DNA of 64,000 nucleotides from Streptomyces sp. 840.1 (GTDB taxonomy: Bacteria; Actinomycetota; Actinomycetes; Streptomycetales; Streptomycetaceae), in NCBI RefSeq assembly GCF_003751445.1, contig NZ_RJUU01000001.1, positions 1,493,001-1,557,000 on the forward strand. Reading direction: 5' to 3'. Positions 50,836-59,709 of this stretch are shown one piece after another. The translations under genes were made by a program, and so were the position numbers. Numbering within the stretch: the first letter of the stretch is position 1; each line of letters begins with the position of its first letter. Under the pieces are notes generated by a model. The model was not told where the DNA came from, made no database searches, and was given only the letters and a program-made list of their open reading frames with translations.

Positions 50836-51015
50836 TCAGCTGCTGACGTGCGCGGTGAACGCGGACCAGGCGGTGGGCGGGAGGGCGAGGGCCGGGCCGT
50901 CGGGGTTCTTGGAGTCGCGGACGTGCACGGCGGCGGGGTGCGCGGCGACTTCGACGCACTGGCCGCCCTCGCTGCCGCTGTAGCTGGACTTGAACCACGT
51001 GCGTTCAGTGCTCAT
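50836..51015 (-). CDS. DUF397 protein (orphan)
   Basis: 59 aa, ATG at 51015. The full DUF397 pattern is present: TWFKSSYSGSEGGQCVEVA, VRDSKNPDGPALAL and WSAFTAHV. These small proteins normally follow an XRE-type regulator gene and work with it in bald-type (WhiJ-like) developmental switches. Here no XRE gene lies upstream. A CCCAGCTCT tandem repeat covers its ribosome-binding region. Confidence 0.88.
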   Translation of the reverse strand: MSTERTWFKSSYSGSEGGQCVEVAAHPAAVHVRDSKNPDGPALALPPTAWSAFTAHVSS

Positions 51016-51021
51016 CGTTCC

Positions 51022-51050
51022 CCCAGCTCTCCCAGCTCTCCCAGCTCTCC
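51022..51050. repeat. 9-bp tandem repeat at the DUF397 ribosome-binding site
   Basis: Three copies of CCCAGCTCT (51022-51048) read AGAGCTGGG on the minus strand, ending 6 bp before the DUF397 start. Copy-number change would alter the spacing and strength of translation initiation. Confidence 0.6.
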
Positions 51051-51132
51051 AAGCAGACGGTCCAACAGGCCCAGAAAATCTGTACAGGTCCCCTGTCGTC
51101 GGCCGGTCCGGCCGCGAGGCTCCTGGTCCGAA

Positions 51133-51245
51133 GCTCGCAGCTCGGGTCCCGAGCCTCGGGCTTCGGGAGGGGTGGTTCACTCGTTCGAGCGCACGCAGGG
51201 GTGGGTTCGGCCCGGGGCTCGGAGCTTGGGACCCGGGCTGCGAGC
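51133..51245. repeat. Large imperfect inverted repeat
   Basis: Arms 51133-51161 and 51217-51245 (29 bp) match as inverted copies at about 24 positions and share GCTCGCAGC and CGGGTCCC; the 55-bp loop holds further short repeats. It lies in the 490-bp gap between the DUF397 and HTH/zinc-ribbon genes, which has no other gene. Confidence 0.55.
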
Positions 51246-51442
51246 CCCGAGCTCCGAGATTCGAGCGCCTTCTTTTAACCGGTAGGGAAAGAAGGGTGGT
51301 TGGGAAAACCTCCCCACCTCCCAGACCCGCCCCCCGGCTCGTCCCCCTGACCCGCCCCTGACCTGTCGCGGGCAGCAAGTATGACTAATGGTGACGGCTT
51401 GCGACAGAGCGTGGCGACTGTCTACGGTGCGAGAAACTAAAC

Positions 51443-51479
51443 GACCCCGACGCGGTGTAATCAGCACCGAGCCGGGGTC
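51443..51479 (+). other. Stem-loop in the leader of the HTH/zinc-ribbon gene
   Basis: GACCCCG pairs with CGGGGTC, and inside GCGGTG pairs with CACCG(A)GC around TAATCA. It ends 27 bp before the GTG at 51507 and may hold translation or terminate transcription. Confidence 0.45.
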
Positions 51480-51506
51480 TGACCTCAAGATCGGGAAAGA
51501 CGATCC

Positions 51507-52526
51507 GTGGCTGTTCAGAACTTTAGTCCCGCCCTGCCCGCGTCCGCTGTGTCGCCCCCGCACCCGATGTCCCATCCCGGTTACGGCAAGCGCACCGTGC
51601 CGGACGAACTCCCGCCCCGCGCTGATAATTTCGCGCTGTTGCCGTTGCGGGAGCGGTATGTCGCCGGGTTCATCGAGCGGCTGCCCGAGGGCGCCACGAT
51701 GAGCGTGAAGGCCCTCGCCAAGCAGATCCCGCTCTACGGACAGCAGGCCGTCGGCTCGGCGCTGACCGCGCTGTCCGTGGCCGGGCACCTGCGGCGCGTG
51801 CGGTGTGCGGTCGGCGAGGGCGACCAGGTGCGGTGGGTGTTCAGGACCTACTGGTCGCGGACCCCCCGGGGCGACGCGTGGTGGGCGGCGCACCTGGCCC
51901 CCGGGAGCGTGAACCAGGAGGACTGCGCGCCCGTGGCGATGGCGGAGGCTGAGCCCGTGGAAGCTGCGGTGGCGGTGCCCACGCAGCGACCCCCCGAGCC
52001 GGAACGGCCCGCGCCCGCACCCGTGCCCGTACCGACGTCCCCGTCGTCCCCGTCGCCCCCCTCGCCCGCGTACCTCGCGCTCGCCGGGCTCGGACGGGTC
52101 GATGCGCGCCTGGCGCTCTCCGCCGCCGACTGCACGGCCATGGAAGCCCTGGCCCAGCGGTGGTTCGCACGCGGCGTGGACGCCGACTACCTCACCCGTG
52201 CCCTCACCGCCGGACTGCCCGCCCACGTCGACTCGCCCCTCGGCCTCGTCCGCCACCGCCTCACCACCAAGATCCCGCCCGCACTCCCCACCACCCCCAC
52301 ACCGCCACCCGCCAACACCCCCACCCGCCGCGTGATGATGGAGTGCACCCAATGCGGCACCCCCGGCCGCCCCGAAGCACTCCCCGACGGCCTCTGCCAC
52401 CCCTGCCGCGAACCCGCACCAACCCCCGGCACCCCGGCGGAACCGGCAGACCCCGCGAGCCGGCCCGCCGAACGCGACGTCACCACCCTCGTCGCCGGAC
52501 TCCGCGACCTCCTCAAATCCCCCTGA
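51507..52526 (+). CDS. HTH-domain protein with C-terminal zinc ribbon
   Basis: 339 aa, GTG start. A winged-helix domain (about residues 45-115) shows RYVAGFIERLPEGATMSVKALAKQIP and GSALTALSVAGHLRRVR, MarR-like. A Pro/Ala-rich linker follows, then a helical part (DCTAMEALAQRWFARGVDADYLTRALT) and a zinc ribbon with CTQC and CHPC near 285-310. The type recurs in Streptomyces, often downstream of small hairpins; its role is unknown. An upstream stem-loop lies in the leader. Confidence 0.78.
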   Translation: MAVQNFSPALPASAVSPPHPMSHPGYGKRTVPDELPPRADNFALLPLRERYVAGFIERLPEGATMSVKALAKQIPLYGQQAVGSALTALSVAGHLRRVRCAVGEGDQVRWVFRTYWSRTPRGDAWWAAHLAPGSVNQEDCAPVAMAEAEPVEAAVAVPTQRPPEPERPAPAPVPVPTSPSSPSPPSPAYLALAGLGRVDARLALSAADCTAMEALAQRWFARGVDADYLTRALTAGLPAHVDSPLGLVRHRLTTKIPPALPTTPTPPPANTPTRRVMMECTQCGTPGRPEALPDGLCHPCREPAPTPGTPAEPADPASRPAERDVTTLVAGLRDLLKSP

Positions 52527-52535
52527 GGCGTGCGA

Positions 52536-53990
52536 TCAGCGGGAGGCCGGGAGTTCGTCGGTGGCGCGGTCGGCGGGTCCGTACGGCGTGACCGGCGTGG
52601 TGGCCGGGCGGGTGCGCAGTCCGAAGGCGCTAATCAGCGCGGCGAGCAGAACTGCGACGAGGGGAACCCACAGAGCGGCCCGGTAGCCGTCGAGCAACGC
52701 GGCGGGTGAGGCCGACGAGGTGGCCGAGACGTTGACGGCGGTGACCGTCGCGAGGCCGATCGCGGCGCCGAACTGGAAGGAGGTGTAGAGCAGCCCGCCC
52801 GCCAGGCCCTGCTCCTCGTCCTTTACGCCCTCGGTGGCGACGATGGTGAGCGGCCCGTAGGCGAGGGAGAAGGCGGTCCCCAGGATGATCAGGCTGGGGA
52901 ACATCGCCAGGTACGTCCAGTCGGCGCCGACCGGCAGGAACAGGGCGTAGGCGAGTGCGGCGAGGAGCAGGCCGCCGAAGATCACCCGGGCGTTCCCGAA
53001 GCGGTTCACCAGCCTGGGAGTGAGGACCGGGGAGAGGATCGCGTCGACGCCGATGACGATCATCGCGAAGCTGCTCCGGAGGGTCGACCAGCCGCGCAGT
53101 TCCTGGAGGTACAGGACGACCAGGAACTGGAAGCCGAAGAAGGCGGCCGCGAAGAGCAGTCCGGCGAGGTTGGCGCGGACCAGGGCGCCGCCTCGGAAGA
53201 TACCGAGGCGGACCAGCGGGGACGCGGAGCGGCGCTCGATGACGATGAACGCCACAAGGCCGGCGAGGCCCGCGCCGAGTGTGCCGAGGGTCCAGGCGAG
53301 GCCTGCGTGGGTGGCGCGCTCCACGCCGAGGACGGTCAGGACGATCGCGGCGGTGATGCTGACGCCACCGGCCAGATCGACGCTCCGTCCGCCGCGGTCG
53401 GGGCGCGGCGACTTGGGCACGATGGCGAGCGCCGCGAGCAGGATCAGCGCGGAGAGCACGACCGGGGCGAAGAACACCCAGCGCCAGTCGACCGCCGTGA
53501 GCAGCCCGCCGACGACCAGTCCGATCGAGAAGCCGCCCGCCGCGGTGCCGGAGTAGACGAGCAGCGCCTTGTTGCGCTGCGGGCCCTCGGCGAAGCTGGT
53601 GGTGATGATGGACAGGCCGGCCGGAGTCATGAAGGCGGCGGCCACTCCGGTGACGAACCGGGCGAGGATCAGCAGCCACCCTTCGGAGGCGAAGCCGCCC
53701 AGACCGGAGAAGAGCAGGAAGACCAGGAGCCAGAAGACGAACATCTGGCGGCGCCCGAAGAGGTCGGCGGCGCGTCCGCCGACCAGCATGAAGCCTCCGT
53801 ATCCGAGGACGTAGGCACTCATGATCCACTGGAGGGAGCCGGTGGACAGGCCGAGGTCGGCACGGATGGACGGCAGGGCCACATTGAGCATGCCCACATC
53901 GATGCCCTCCAGGAAGATCGCACCGCACAGGACGAGCAGGACGCCCCACTCGCGTGTGCCCAGAGCATCCGCTGATTTCTGACGACTCAT
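52536..53990 (-). CDS. MFS drug efflux transporter (DHA2, 14 TM)
   Basis: 484 aa, ATG at 53990. DHA2 marks: LEGIDVGMLNVALPSIRADLGLS in helix 1, AYVLGYGGFMLVGGRAADLFGRRQMF in the first loop, and TPAGLSIITTSFAEGPQRNKAL in helix 5. About fourteen helices. Exports drugs or metabolites with proton antiport. It is divergent from a LysR gene that probably controls it. Confidence 0.93.
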   Translation of the reverse strand: MSRQKSADALGTREWGVLLVLCGAIFLEGIDVGMLNVALPSIRADLGLSTGSLQWIMSAYVLGYGGFMLVGGRAADLFGRRQMFVFWLLVFLLFSGLGGFASEGWLLILARFVTGVAAAFMTPAGLSIITTSFAEGPQRNKALLVYSGTAAGGFSIGLVVGGLLTAVDWRWVFFAPVVLSALILLAALAIVPKSPRPDRGGRSVDLAGGVSITAAIVLTVLGVERATHAGLAWTLGTLGAGLAGLVAFIVIERRSASPLVRLGIFRGGALVRANLAGLLFAAAFFGFQFLVVLYLQELRGWSTLRSSFAMIVIGVDAILSPVLTPRLVNRFGNARVIFGGLLLAALAYALFLPVGADWTYLAMFPSLIILGTAFSLAYGPLTIVATEGVKDEEQGLAGGLLYTSFQFGAAIGLATVTAVNVSATSSASPAALLDGYRAALWVPLVAVLLAALISAFGLRTRPATTPVTPYGPADRATDELPASR

Positions 53991-54129
53991 GTCGGTTCGG
54001 TTCCTTGATGGCGGGAGGAAGGCTCTCGGTTCGCTCACCATCGGGCCGGGCGTGTGGGGGAACAACGGCGAAGATCGCAATGTTCGTTCAACCAGGCTTA
54101 CCGATCCGATGTGACCTGGGGGAACGTCG

Positions 54130-55053
54130 ATGGAACGCGATGAACTGGAGTGCTTCCTCCTGCTCGCGGACGAGCTGCACTTCGGCCGTACGGCTGACCG
54201 GATGCGGCTGTCCCGGGCCCGGGTGAGCCAGCTCGTGCAGCGTCTTGAGCGCCGCGTCGGCGCTCCGCTGTTCATTCGTACCAGCCGCCGTGTCGCCCTC
54301 ACCTCGCTCGGCCGGCAGCTGCGCGCCGATCTCGAACCGCACCACCTCGCCATCGAAGCCGCCCTGGCACGGGCCGTCACCACCGCGCACGGCATCGACA
54401 CCGTGCTGTACGTCGGCTTCTCGAACCCGCTGACCGGCGAGATCGTCATGAAGGCGACGGAGGCCTTGCGCGTCAGCCACCCCACACTCGCCGTCGAGTT
54501 CTGTGAGGTGCCGCTCGCCGATCCCTACGGGCAGCTACGCAGGGGCGAGTACGACATTCAGCTCACCGAACTACCCCTGAATGAACCGGACTTGCACGGC
54601 AGCATCACATTGATGAGGGAGAGGCGCGTCCTCGCGATCGGCTCGGCCCATCCGCTCGCCGCCCGGGACTCGGTGTCCCTTGAGGATCTGGCCGACGTGC
54701 CGCTGCTCACGATCGACGGCAAGGTGCCCGACTACTGGCTCGAACACCATGTCCCCGCGCACACACCGAGCGGCCGGCCGATCGCCCGCGGCCCCGGCAT
54801 GACCAATATGCAGGAGGCGCTGATGCTGGTCACCAGCGGCAAGGGCGCGCTGATCGCACCCGCGCACACGGCGACGTACCACGCCCGCCCCGGTGTTGCC
54901 TATGTCGGCTTCGCGGACGCGCGACCGACCGGTTACGGCCTGGTGTGGCGGGCCGGGAACCTCAGCGGTGCGGCGGAGGCCTTCGCCGGAACCGCCCGCG
55001 AGGTGGCGAGGGTCATGGCACAGGGCGGGCCCGGCCTCTCAGCCGACGTGTGA
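54130..55053 (+). CDS. LysR-family transcriptional regulator
   Basis: 307 aa, ATG. Winged HTH at residues 1-60 (ELECFLLLADELHFGRTADRM, RLSRARVSQLVQRLERRVGAPLF, RTSRRVALT), then the co-inducer domain from about 90 with VLYVGFSNPLTGEIVMKATEAL. Divergent from the DHA2 exporter, so activation of that exporter by a ligand it exports is the standard expectation. No clear T-N11-A box was identified. Confidence 0.93.
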   Translation: MERDELECFLLLADELHFGRTADRMRLSRARVSQLVQRLERRVGAPLFIRTSRRVALTSLGRQLRADLEPHHLAIEAALARAVTTAHGIDTVLYVGFSNPLTGEIVMKATEALRVSHPTLAVEFCEVPLADPYGQLRRGEYDIQLTELPLNEPDLHGSITLMRERRVLAIGSAHPLAARDSVSLEDLADVPLLTIDGKVPDYWLEHHVPAHTPSGRPIARGPGMTNMQEALMLVTSGKGALIAPAHTATYHARPGVAYVGFADARPTGYGLVWRAGNLSGAAEAFAGTAREVARVMAQGGPGLSADV

Positions 55054-55086
55054 AGCCCGCGCCCGCCGTCGTTGCCCCCCGTGCGG

Positions 55087-55629
55087 TCAGGGGCGGCTCA
55101 GCCCCCATGTCTGCAGGACGTACGGGCGCCCCTTCTCCTCGCCCTCGATCAGGGGTACGTCGAGCAGGCTGAAGCCCGCCCGCGTGGCGACCCCGACGCT
55201 CGCGGCGTTGTCGGCCTCCAGCTCCAGGATCACCTGTTCCACCCCGAGCTCCTCGAAGGCGTACCCGGACATCACGCGTACCGCCCGTGCCGCCAGACCG
55301 TGGCCCCGGTGGGCCGGGCCGACCGCGTAGCCGAGCTCTGTGCCCTCGGGGGCGCGGCGCAGCATCACCTCGCCGAGCGGGGCGCCGCCGTCGACGGTGA
55401 TCGCGAGCAGGATGGTCGAGCCCTCCGTCCGCAGCCGGCGGGCCTTGTCCAGGCGGGCTCGGGCGGCCGCCTCGTCGAACGGCGAGACGATCGGGGTCCA
55501 GTGCGCGACGTCGGGGTGGTCGAACAGAGCGGGCATCGCGGCCAGGTCCGACTCCGTCCAGTCGCGCAGGACGAGGCCCTCCCCCGTGAGCTCGATCCGG
55601 TCGGGAAAGGGTGCTGCGGTGCTGCTCAT
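55087..55629 (-). CDS. GNAT-family N-acetyltransferase (RimJ/RimL-like)
   Basis: 180 aa from the ATG at 55629 with GGGAGG upstream. GNAT motif A near residue 105: LGYAVGPAHRGHGLAARAVRVM, with the acetyl-CoA Q/R-x-x-G-x-G/A core RGHGLA; motif B near 133 (VILELEADNAASVGVATRAGF) is the RimJ/RimL type. It acetylates an amino group of a protein or small molecule; the target is unknown. Confidence 0.9.
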   Translation of the reverse strand: MSSTAAPFPDRIELTGEGLVLRDWTESDLAAMPALFDHPDVAHWTPIVSPFDEAAARARLDKARRLRTEGSTILLAITVDGGAPLGEVMLRRAPEGTELGYAVGPAHRGHGLAARAVRVMSGYAFEELGVEQVILELEADNAASVGVATRAGFSLLDVPLIEGEEKGRPYVLQTWGLSRP

Positions 55630-55859
55630 GACGCGGGGCCTCCCTGGCCTGTTCAGGACGGGACAGGATATCCACGCGCGGCACGGGGCACCCCGAGGGC
55701 CGTGCCCCGTGCCGTGCCCTGCCGGGCTCCGTGGAGCCGTTTCCCTGAACGACGAGCCCTTTGAACCGCCTTGTGGCATCGCCCCCGGCGGCCCGGGAAG
55801 CGGCCTCGGAACGCTGCCATAATGCTGACCGACCACAACCGGACCGGGAGGCGTGGCGG

Positions 55860-56552
55860 GTGATCGAGGCGATGGCCCACGGACCGCTGCCCGCCGGGGT
55901 GGCCTTCGCCGAGGCCTTCACCGACGCGGGGGACGCGGGCTCGATACGGCTGTTCCCCGAGGAGGAGGCGTACATAGCGGGTGCTGTCGAGAAGCGCCGG
56001 CGGGAGTTCACGACGGTGCGCGGCTGTGCGCGTCAGGCCCTGCGGGAGCTCGGCAGGCCGCCCGCCCCGCTGGTGAGCGAGGAGCGGAACGCGCCCCGGT
56101 GGCCGGACGGGCTGGTGGGGAGCTTCACGCACTGCCTCGGCTACCGGGCCGCGGCGCTGGCGCCTGCCGATGCGTTCTGCGCCGTCGGGATCGATGCCGA
56201 GCCGGACGCGCCGCTGTCGGCGGAGGTCGCGGCCCGGATACTGCTTCCCGTGGAACGGGACGCCGTCGCGGCGCTGGAGCACGCCGGGCCCCCGGTGGCG
56301 TGGGACCGGCTGGTGTTCTGCGTCAAGGAGGCCGTGTACAAGGTCTGGCACCCGCTGACCGGCCGGCAGTTGTCCTTCTCGGACGTCGCGGTGGAGCCAC
56401 GGGCGGACGGTACGTTCACGGCGCGGCTGCGGGTCTCTGCGCCGCCCGCCGGCGGCCTGCCGCCGGCGTTGTTGCAGGGGCGGTGGGCGGCCCGGCACGA
56501 GCTGCTGACCGTGGGCATCGCCGTCCCGGCCCCGGGCGCGGCCGGGGGCTGA
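55860..56552 (+). CDS. 4'-Phosphopantetheinyl transferase (EntD/Sfp-like)
   Basis: 230 aa, GTG at 55860 with GGGAGG upstream. Motifs: TVRGCARQALRELG near 48, GSFTHC near 83, CAVGIDAE near 100 (Mg2+ ligands Asp and Glu), and FCVKEAVYKVWHPLTGR near 158 (catalytic Glu and Lys). It transfers 4'-phosphopantetheine from CoA to carrier proteins of polyketide, peptide or siderophore synthesis. No carrier-protein gene lies in the window, so it probably serves clusters elsewhere. Confidence 0.93.
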   Translation: MIEAMAHGPLPAGVAFAEAFTDAGDAGSIRLFPEEEAYIAGAVEKRRREFTTVRGCARQALRELGRPPAPLVSEERNAPRWPDGLVGSFTHCLGYRAAALAPADAFCAVGIDAEPDAPLSAEVAARILLPVERDAVAALEHAGPPVAWDRLVFCVKEAVYKVWHPLTGRQLSFSDVAVEPRADGTFTARLRVSAPPAGGLPPALLQGRWAARHELLTVGIAVPAPGAAGG

Positions 56553-56589
56553 CCGGGTACCGCCGCTCCCGGCGTGCCCGGCAGCCGCG

Positions 56590-57195
56590 TCATCGCGTCC
56601 CGCTGCCCAGCGCTTCCTCGATCATCGCCGCCCACTGCTCCACCACCCGGCGGCGGCGGGCGGTGTCGTCGGTGAGGACGTTGGCCAGGCCCAGGCCGCG
56701 TGCCATGTCCAGGAGCCCCTGGACCGTTTCGCGTACGCCGGGGCGGTTCTCGTCGGCGTGCAGGAGGCCGACGGCGATGCGGTGGGTCTCGCGGCCCACG
56801 CGGGCTTCGAGTTCGGTGACGCGGGGGCGGAGCTGCTCCTCGTTGGAGGCGGCGACCCAGAGCTGGAGGGCGGCGCGGAAGAGCGGCCCGGTGTAGAGGT
56901 CGACGAGGGCGGCGACGACCGATGCGCGGTCCTGGTCGGGCAGGGCCCGCAGGGCGGCGGAGCGTTCCTCCGCGACGTACTCGACGGCGGCGGTGAACAG
57001 GTCCTCGCGGGTGGGGAAGTGGTGCTGGGCCGCGCCGCGCGAGACCCCGGCGCGTTCCGCGACGACGGAGACGGTGGAGCCCGCCCAGCCGTGTTCGGCC
57101 AGGCAGGACACCGCGGCTTCCAGGAGCCGCTTGCGGGTGGCCCGGCTGCGGTCCTGCTTGGGGCCGGGGCTTCTGCCCTGTGTCACCACACCCAT
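56590..57195 (-). CDS. TetR-family regulator, last gene of the carboxylase operon
   Basis: 201 aa; the start overlaps the crotonase gene by 13 bp. The HTH (about 18-65) shows RKRLLEAAVSCLAEHGWAGSTV and AERAGVSRGAAQHHFPTREDLF. As the terminal gene of a fatty or aryl acyl-CoA operon it is the likely repressor of that operon, with an acyl-CoA ligand. Its promoter would lie upstream of the carboxyltransferase gene, outside the window. Confidence 0.9.
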   Translation of the reverse strand: MGVVTQGRSPGPKQDRSRATRKRLLEAAVSCLAEHGWAGSTVSVVAERAGVSRGAAQHHFPTREDLFTAAVEYVAEERSAALRALPDQDRASVVAALVDLYTGPLFRAALQLWVAASNEEQLRPRVTELEARVGRETHRIAVGLLHADENRPGVRETVQGLLDMARGLGLANVLTDDTARRRRVVEQWAAMIEEALGSGTR

Positions 57196-57920
57196 GCGGG
57201 ATCCCGTCGTTCGAGGAAGGCCGTCATCCCCTCGCGGGCTTCCTCGGAGGCGAAGAGGGCCGCCGATCGGGCGATGACGTCGTCCGCGTGCTGGTCGAAA
57301 CTCTCCAGCACACTAGCCGCGACCAGCTCCTTCGACGCCCGCAGCCCCTGTGGGGAGGCCCGGCGCAGTCCGTCGAGCACGGGGGCGAGTGCCTCGTCCA
57401 CGTCCCCGTCGGCGGCCAGCGTGATGAGGGAGATCCGGGCGGCCTCGGCGGCGTCGAAGCGTTCGCCGGTGAGGTAGTAGCGGGCGGCGGCGCGCGGGTC
57501 CATGCGCGGCAGCAGGGGCATCGAGATGACGGCCGGGGCGAGGCCCAGGCGGGATTCGGTCAGCGCGAAGGAGGCGCCGGGCCCGGCCGCCGATATGTCG
57601 CAGGAGCCGAGCAGTCCGAGGCCGCCGGCCCGGACGTGGCCGGTGACCCGGGCCACGACCGGTTTGGGCAGCGCGACGATCTGCCGCATCAGCGCGACGA
57701 AGGCCGCCGGGTCGGCGGGCGCGGTGAGGTCGGCGCCCGCGCAGAAGGTGTTGCCGGTGTGGGTGAGGACGACGGCCCGGACGGCGTCGTCGGCCGCGCA
57801 CGCGGCGAGCGCGGCCGAGAGCTCGCCGACCAGTCGCGCGGACAGCGCGTTGCGGTTGGCCGGCGAGTCCAGGGTGAGGGTGGTGATGCCGCGCTCGTGC
57901 GTGGGGGCGGCCAGGGTCAT
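57183..57920 (-). CDS. Enoyl-CoA hydratase (AtuE/LiuC-like)
   Basis: 245 aa, ATG at 57920 overlapping the ligase stop (ATGA). Oxyanion-hole CAGADL near 60 and GHVRAGGLGLLGSCD near 95. Glu122 (ALTESRLG) is at the second catalytic Glu position of crotonases while the first is Gly, as in methylglutaconyl-CoA/AtuE-like hydratases. Expected: hydrate the carboxylated enoyl-CoA made by the upstream carboxylase. It fits between the ligase and TetR genes. Confidence 0.9.
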   Translation of the reverse strand: MTLAAPTHERGITTLTLDSPANRNALSARLVGELSAALAACAADDAVRAVVLTHTGNTFCAGADLTAPADPAAFVALMRQIVALPKPVVARVTGHVRAGGLGLLGSCDISAAGPGASFALTESRLGLAPAVISMPLLPRMDPRAAARYYLTGERFDAAEAARISLITLAADGDVDEALAPVLDGLRRASPQGLRASKELVAASVLESFDQHADDVIARSAALFASEEAREGMTAFLERRDPAWVW

Positions 57921-59542
57921 GGGGTCTTCTCCGGGGTGTCGGGGGCGGTGCGGGCCTTCTCGCGGTCGCGCAGTTCGCGGCGCAGGATCTTGCCGGAGAC
58001 GGCGCGCGGTACGGCGTCGATGAACTCGACCTGCCGGATCTTCTTGTACGGGGCGACGCGCTCGGTGACGTAGGCCATCACGTCGTCCGCCGTGAGGTCG
58101 ACGGGGGCGACGGTCCCCCGGCGGACCAGGAAGGCCTTGGGGACCTCGTTGCCGTCGGCGTCGTACACGCCGATCACGGCGGCGTCGGCTATGGACGGGT
58201 GGCCGAGCAGCAGTGCCTCCAGCTCGGCGGGGGCGACCTGGTAGCCCTTGTACTTGATGAGTTCCTTGACCCGGTCGACGACGAACAGCCAGCCGTCCTC
58301 GTCCACCCGTCCGATGTCCCCGGTGTGCACCCAGCCGTCGGAGTCGATCATCGCGGCGGTGGCGTCGGGGCGGCCGAGGTAGCCCTTCATCACCTGCGGG
58401 CCGCGGATCAGGATCTCGCCGTCGGTGCCGGTTCCGGCGTCCTCGCCGGGGGCGTCGAGGGAGACGATGCGCATCTCGGTGTTGGGCAGCAGCGTGCCGA
58501 CGGCCCCGGGCGGCGGGTTCTCCGCGGCCAGCGGGACGACGTGGGTGCCGGGCGACAGCTCCGTCATCCCGTACGCCTGGCGCACGGGCGGCAGGCCGAG
58601 GCGGCGCGAGCAGGCGGCGGCGAGTTCGGCGTCGAGCGGGGCGGCGGAGCTGACGATGTACTCCAGCGAGGACAGGTCGTACCGGTCGACGACCGGGTGC
58701 TTCGCGAGGGCCAGCACGATCGGCGGGGCCACGTACAGGCCAGTGATGCGGTGCGTCTCGATCGCGGTGAGGAACTGGGCGAGGTCGAAGCGCGGCAGGA
58801 CGACGACGGTGGCGCCGGTCCGCAACGGTGCGTTCATCAGGGCGGTGAGCCCGTAGATGTGGAAGAAGGGGAGCACGGCCAGGATGCGGGCGTCGGTGCC
58901 CATGGGGACGAAGGGGCGCAGCTGCTCCAGGTTGGTGGCCATGGAGCGGTGGGTGAGCATGACGCCCTTGGGGATGCCCGTGGTGCCGGAGGAGTACGGC
59001 AGGGCCGCGATGTCCTCGGCCGGGTCGATGGTGATCATCGGCTCGGGGGCGGTGGTGGCGAGCATGTCGAGGACCGAGGTGTGGCCTTCGGCCCGGTCGC
59101 AGACGAAGATCTCCTCGATGCCGCCGACGAGTTCGGCCGCGCGGCGGGCGGTGTTCAGGAGCGGGGACACGGTGACGATCCAGCGCGCGGAGGAGTCGCG
59201 GAGCTGCCCCGCGAACTCCTCGGCCGTGGCGAGCGGGTGGGCGGTGGTGACGGTGGCTCCGGCCCGGGTGGCGCCGAAGAAGACGGCCGGGTAGGCGATG
59301 GTGTTCGGGCTGTGCAGGGCGAGCACGTCGCCCTTGACGAGTCCGGCGGCGGCCAGTCCCGCGGCGATCTTCCGGTGGAAGGCGTCGAGCTGCCGGTAGG
59401 TGAGCCGGCTGTTCTCGTCCGTGCCGTCGATCAGGGCGACCCTGTCGCCGAACTCTGCGGCGGCCTGGCCCAGCACCGCGTCGTGGATGGCCGTGTCGAG
59501 TGGCAGGACGTCGGGGTAGTCGCTCCGGAACACGTGCGCCAT
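57917..59542 (-). CDS. 4-Coumarate:CoA ligase-like acyl-CoA synthetase
   Basis: 541 aa, ATG at 59542. ANL motifs: LPYSSGTTGIPKGVMLTHR near 188, AYGMTELSPGTH near 328, GWVHTGDIG near 420, KELIKYKGYQVAP near 437 and the C-terminal Lys in AVSGKILRREL near 522. From memory it corresponds to SCO4383, shown to activate cinnamate and 4-coumarate. It forms aryl- or acyl-CoA with AMP. It overlaps the crotonase start, while a 167-bp gap separates it from the acyl-CoA dehydrogenase. Confidence 0.93.
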   Translation of the reverse strand: MAHVFRSDYPDVLPLDTAIHDAVLGQAAAEFGDRVALIDGTDENSRLTYRQLDAFHRKIAAGLAAAGLVKGDVLALHSPNTIAYPAVFFGATRAGATVTTAHPLATAEEFAGQLRDSSARWIVTVSPLLNTARRAAELVGGIEEIFVCDRAEGHTSVLDMLATTAPEPMITIDPAEDIAALPYSSGTTGIPKGVMLTHRSMATNLEQLRPFVPMGTDARILAVLPFFHIYGLTALMNAPLRTGATVVVLPRFDLAQFLTAIETHRITGLYVAPPIVLALAKHPVVDRYDLSSLEYIVSSAAPLDAELAAACSRRLGLPPVRQAYGMTELSPGTHVVPLAAENPPPGAVGTLLPNTEMRIVSLDAPGEDAGTGTDGEILIRGPQVMKGYLGRPDATAAMIDSDGWVHTGDIGRVDEDGWLFVVDRVKELIKYKGYQVAPAELEALLLGHPSIADAAVIGVYDADGNEVPKAFLVRRGTVAPVDLTADDVMAYVTERVAPYKKIRQVEFIDAVPRAVSGKILRRELRDREKARTAPDTPEKTP

Positions 59543-59709
59543 GACGGGGAGTCCCTTCGATGCGGAATGGCGGGGCGGCAGCGGCGGGAGACGGGCCGCC
59601 GCCCCGTACGACGCGTGGCGAGATGGCGTGCGGCGCCGGGCCGGGGCCCGGCCGCCCCGCGGTGGGTGCGGCGGGTCCCGTACGGCGTGGAGGGACAGAA
59701 TGGCGGCTG

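Noticed and set aside
51183..51200. tRNA T-loop-like GTTCGAGCGC sequence
   Set aside because: No acceptor stem, anticodon arm or D-loop can be built around it.
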